Assembly (NCBI GenBank): GCA_036524155.1
Contig: DATDCV010000525.1
Location: 1 to 17,013, forward strand
Direction: 5' to 3'
DNA: 17,013 nt
DNA from: DATDCV01 sp036524155
GTDB lineage: Bacteria; Verrucomicrobiota; Verrucomicrobiia; Limisphaerales; UBA8199
Shown here: positions 14,087 to 17,013 of the stretch, piece after piece
Layout: each line of letters starts with the position of its first letter
Position numbering within the stretch: position 1 is the first letter of the stretch
Translations under genes and position numbers: made by a program
Notes under the pieces: generated by a model
Database searches by the model: none
Told to the model about the DNA's origin: nothing
The model's input: only the letters and a program-made list of their open reading frames with translations

Positions 14087-15871
14087 ATGAAAATCAGGAA
14101 CGCCGCATGCTTTATGGTTGGTCTTAAACCTCTCTCTTTTCTCCTCCTTGTCGGGTTTCTCGGCACGGCCCGAGCGCAAGTATCTGACCTGCCGGTGGTG
14201 AGCCTTTACGCCACGGACCCCCATGCCTCCTGGGCGGGCGACCCTGGCCAGTTCACGGTAGTTCGCCGGGGACCGACCAACGCCACACTCAACGTCTTCT
14301 GCCGGATAGGCGGAACGGCGACCAATAGCATCGACTACCAGCCGGTCGGGAACATCGTCACCATTCCCGCAGGGGCACGCTCGAGCGCGATTCAGATCTC
14401 GCCCGTCGACCTCGGTCAAACCGATACGCGCACCGTGGCCTTAGTGCTCGCGCCGGCTCCGACAATGCCGCCGGTCAATTACCTGATCGGCACGCCCAGC
14501 AACGCGGTGGTCGTCATCTCCAGGACAGCGGCAGCCAACCTCCCGCCAGCGGTGCGCATTATGACTCCGGCAAACGGCGCGACGTTCGTGACGCCGGTGA
14601 ACATTCCCATTTGCGCAAGCGCAATTGACCTGGATGGGTACGTGCGCAAGGTTGAGTTCTTTGCGGGAGAAATAAGTCTCGGCGTCACAACCAACAACCC
14701 GCTAAGCGCGGGGCCAATGAATCCATTCTGTCTGGTTTGGTCCAATGTGGCGCCGGGGAATTACGCGTTGCGCGCGTTGGCGACCGATAACGGCGGGGCT
14801 ACCACAATGTCCGCGCCCGTGGCGGTGTCCGTGGTGGCCGGGCCGCCGTCCACGAATTATCCGCCCGTGGTCCGGATCGCCAGCCCGCCTTACGGCGCCG
14901 TATTCCCCGCCCCGGCGACCATTCCCATCTATGCGTATGCCCGCGATGCGGACGACCTGGTGGCCAGCGTGGAATTTTTCGACGGCCTAACGAGCCTTGG
15001 CTTTGGCTCCAATATTTGCGCGGTCAGCCCAACCCCCATGCCGCGGTGCCCGACGAATTCGTACGTGTTGATTTGGACTAATGCGCCCCTGGGCCTCCAT
15101 CTGCTCAGGGCCGAGGCGCGCGATGTGCGCGGCGCTTCGAGCCGGTCCGAGCCGGTGCTGGTGAATGTAGTCAATCCGCCGCCTCCGCGCACGAACTGGC
15201 CGCCCGTTGTCACTATCGCGGCCACCGACCCGATCGCCATAGAAGGCACCAATTGCTGGCCGTGGCCGGGCTTGACCAACCGTGTGCCCGCCTGGTCAAA
15301 CTGGGTCGGCAGCCCCGTGACCTGTGTCTGGTTCACCAACTGCGGCCCGAAGAACGCCACGTTCGTGGTGCGGCGGATGGGTTCCACCAACGCTGCGCTA
15401 ACCGTGACATATGGCATTGGCGGCACGGCAACGAACGGAGTCGATTATGTTCCTCTGCCCGGATCGGTTACGATCCCTGCCGGCGAGCGGCGTGCCTCGA
15501 TCGAGGTCGTGCCCATCGATGACGGGCTGGCGGGCGCAACAAGCACGGTCGTTCTCCGGCTCGAGCCTTCCGCTAAGGAGCCGCCGGATTACCTGCTGGG
15601 ATACCCTCGCTCCGCGGCGGCTTTAATTGTCGATGGACCCTGGCCGCAGCGCCGCCCGCGGTTGCTCGCTGACGGGTCTTTCCATCTCAGCACGGATGGA
15701 CCTGACGGGGCCTGGTTCCACGTTGAGTACTCGATGGACATGGTGGACTGGGTTCCGATTTGCACGAACCAGGTGGTGAACGGCTCGATCGATTTCATCG
15801 ATCCCGACGCCTCGATGGACGGTTCGCGGTTTTATCGCGCCGTGCCGGAGCTGGATCCTTCGGTCCAATAG
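14087..15871 (+). CDS. secreted Calx-beta / Ig-like domain protein
   Basis: 594 residues. The signal peptide (hydrophobic 15-27, cleavage likely after ARA at 28-30) implies export. Domain order is mirror-like. Calx-beta 1 spans about 34-146 (CRIGGTATNSIDY, VTIPAGARSSAI). Two Ig-like domains follow at about 153-250 and 259-362, both built on the pattern VRIxxPxxGAxF...VEFFxGxxSLG...VW/IWTN. Calx-beta 2 spans about 373-515 (YGIGGTATNGVDY, VTIPAGERRASI). A C-terminal module (about 525-586) ends in SRFYRAV. Calx-beta domains usually bind Ca2+ and Ig-like repeats act as spacers or adhesins. Calx-beta 2 carries an insert rich in Trp and Cys (389-419) absent from Calx-beta 1. ATG 14087 has AAAGG about 13 nt upstream; ATG 14114 is a possible alternative. 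An intrinsic terminator follows. Confidence 0.9.
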   Translation: MKIRNAACFMVGLKPLSFLLLVGFLGTARAQVSDLPVVSLYATDPHASWAGDPGQFTVVRRGPTNATLNVFCRIGGTATNSIDYQPVGNIVTIPAGARSSAIQISPVDLGQTDTRTVALVLAPAPTMPPVNYLIGTPSNAVVVISRTAAANLPPAVRIMTPANGATFVTPVNIPICASAIDLDGYVRKVEFFAGEISLGVTTNNPLSAGPMNPFCLVWSNVAPGNYALRALATDNGGATTMSAPVAVSVVAGPPSTNYPPVVRIASPPYGAVFPAPATIPIYAYARDADDLVASVEFFDGLTSLGFGSNICAVSPTPMPRCPTNSYVLIWTNAPLGLHLLRAEARDVRGASSRSEPVLVNVVNPPPPRTNWPPVVTIAATDPIAIEGTNCWPWPGLTNRVPAWSNWVGSPVTCVWFTNCGPKNATFVVRRMGSTNAALTVTYGIGGTATNGVDYVPLPGSVTIPAGERRASIEVVPIDDGLAGATSTVVLRLEPSAKEPPDYLLGYPRSAAALIVDGPWPQRRPRLLADGSFHLSTDGPDGAWFHVEYSMDMVDWVPICTNQVVNGSIDFIDPDASMDGSRFYRAVPELDPSVQ

Positions 15872-15890
15872 CTCAGTTCGTTCCCGAAAA

Positions 15891-15928
15891 CCCCGGCTGG
15901 CCCACGCGCCTGCCGGGGTTTTTCTTTT
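15891..15928 (+). terminator. intrinsic terminator of the Calx-beta gene
   Basis: CCCCGGC (15891-15897) pairs with GCCGGGG (15912-15918). The stem extends by GGC/GCC past a T-T mismatch to a 6-nt loop. It is followed by TTTTTCTTTT, a textbook Rho-independent terminator. The AAAA just before the stem could make it act weakly on the other strand too. Confidence 0.93.
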
Positions 15929-15965
15929 AGTATCCCTCGCCGTTGTTTTCTGGCAATAAATCGCC

Positions 15966-17013
15966 GTGCACCTGGTTCACTTGAGGCTCCGCGACTTCCG
16001 CAACTACGCGCGGCTGGATGCGGATTTCGGTCCCGGTTTTCATCTGCTGCTCGGGGACAACGCACAAGGAAAGACCAATATCCTCGAAGCGATCTATTTG
16101 CTGGCGACCTTGCGCTCGTTCCGGGGCGTGGGCGGGGCGCAGATGATTCGTCATGGCCAGAAGGGTTATTTCGTCGGCGGTCAGTTGGTGGCGCAGGGCG
16201 GGCATGAAATCAAAATGTACTGGTCGCTGAGCGAACGGAGCCTGGCGCTGGACGGCCGACCGGTGCGGAAATTGACGGAGTACCTGGGCACGTTGCGGAC
16301 GGTGGTGTTCTGCACCGAGGATCTGCTGCTGATCAAAGGTCCCGGCCGCGCCCGACGCCGGTTCATGGACCTGCTGCTGTCGCAAACCTTTCCGACGTAT
16401 CTGCCGTTGCTCCAGCGTTACACCGAGGCCTTGCGCTCGCGCAACGCGCTGCTGAAGCAGCCGGTGCTGGACCCCGTGGCGCTCGAGAGTTTCTCGCGAG
16501 AGTTGGTCGGCTCGGGAGAAGAAATCATCAGGCTGAGGCGCGAGCTGGTGCCGGCGTTTTCGCCTCTGGCGCGGCAGGCCTACAGCCGCATCTCCGGTAG
16601 CGCGGAAGAATTTCACCTCCAGTACGTCCCGAGCATCAAAGGCGACTTCAAGGTGGAGTTGGCGCAATCGCTGGCGCGGGAACGAACCTATCGTTCAACC
16701 GTTGTCGGCCCGCACCGGGACGAGCTGCAATTGTTGCTGGAGGATCGCCCGGCGGGCCAGTTCGGCAGCGAGGGGCAGAAACGCTCCGTGGCGATCGCAT
16801 TGAAGATGGCGCAGGCGGAATATGTTGCCGGCTTGCACGGCGCTCCGCCCGTGCTGCTGATCGACGACATCATGGGCGAGCTCGACCTGAAGCGCCGGAC
16901 GGGATTTTTGCCGTTGCTCCAACGCGCGCACCAATCAAGGGGACAGGTTTTCATGACCGCCACCGAGGAAAACTGGCCCGAAGAACTGGGCCACGACGTC
17001 CAACGCTGGAGGG
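15966..17013 (+). CDS. recF: DNA replication and repair protein RecF (3' end beyond the window)
   Basis: Open from GTG 15966 to the window edge: 349 complete codons of an expected ~360, so nearly whole. RecF is an SMC-like ATPase that with RecO/RecR loads RecA at single-strand gaps. Its typical opening (HLVHLRLRDFRNYARLD, 2-18) leads to Walker A GDNAQGKTN (30-38) followed by ILEAIYLL. The inserted domain contains FCTEDLLLIKG (115-125) and RRRFMDLLLSQ (130-140). GPHRDEL (248-254), the ABC signature FGSEGQKRS (266-274) and Walker B VLLIDDIMGELD (296-307) follow, so all ATPase motifs are present. GTG is chosen because translation begins exactly at the conserved HLxxLRLxxFRNY start; no Shine-Dalgarno is visible. 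It is preceded by a strong terminator, so it must have its own promoter in 15930-15965, which I could not define. No dnaA or dnaN is next to it on this side. Confidence 0.93.
   Translation, partial: MHLVHLRLRDFRNYARLDADFGPGFHLLLGDNAQGKTNILEAIYLLATLRSFRGVGGAQMIRHGQKGYFVGGQLVAQGGHEIKMYWSLSERSLALDGRPVRKLTEYLGTLRTVVFCTEDLLLIKGPGRARRRFMDLLLSQTFPTYLPLLQRYTEALRSRNALLKQPVLDPVALESFSRELVGSGEEIIRLRRELVPAFSPLARQAYSRISGSAEEFHLQYVPSIKGDFKVELAQSLARERTYRSTVVGPHRDELQLLLEDRPAGQFGSEGQKRSVAIALKMAQAEYVAGLHGAPPVLLIDDIMGELDLKRRTGFLPLLQRAHQSRGQVFMTATEENWPEELGHDVQRWR

Noticed and set aside
1..17013. CRISPR arrays, tRNA or rRNA genes, insertion sequences, phage or defence genes
   Set aside because: No regularly spaced direct repeats, cloverleaf sequences, transposase/integrase motifs or known defence domains were found by reading both strands.

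Overview
The window looks like a chromosomal stretch from a GC-rich Gram-negative bacterium, most probably a Verrucomicrobiota member of the Limisphaerales/Pedosphaera type. This placement is inference from gene content. The clues are large secreted LamG/Ig and Calx-beta proteins ending in a '...FYR' module, a Tat-exported sugar-isomerase-like protein, a pyrophosphate-type phosphofructokinase, Mpl-type murein recycling, frequent GTG/TTG starts, and intergenic DNA rich in nested palindromes. No tRNA, rRNA, CRISPR array, transposase or phage gene was seen.

Layout: 53-733 (+) is a HEAT-repeat protein. A hairpin-rich gap follows, then 981-1952 (+), a Tat-signal TIM-barrel sugar isomerase/epimerase-like protein. 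Facing it on the minus strand, from high to low coordinate, lie an alpha/beta hydrolase (8718-7552), a small uncharacterised protein overlapping its stop (7555-7208), a secreted Ig+LamG protein (7000-5018), a divergent IMP dehydrogenase (4931-3351) and an MscS-type channel (3299-2001). From the divergent region at 8719-8852 the PPi-type phosphofructokinase runs on plus (8853-10133). It converges on a minus-strand pair that overlap by 23 bp: a glutathione S-transferase-like protein (12156-11470) and a PIN-PhoH ATPase (11492-10176). A 337-bp gap (12157-12493) holds a 94-bp element with perfect 22-bp inverted arms. On plus then come mpl (12494-13897), a secreted Calx-beta/Ig-like protein (14087-15871) closed by a clear intrinsic terminator, and recF (15966 to the window edge, 3' incomplete).

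Most genes are housekeeping: guanine nucleotide synthesis, glycolysis, murein recycling, DNA repair, osmotic safety. They are interspersed with exported proteins probably used at the cell surface or on polysaccharide. I see no defence island or dedicated novel multi-gene system. The least explained items are the nested palindromes (12235-12328, 7090-7149, 743-890), the 115-residue protein coupled to the hydrolase, the C-terminal module shared by the two large secreted proteins, and the unusual active-site neighbourhood of the IMP dehydrogenase.
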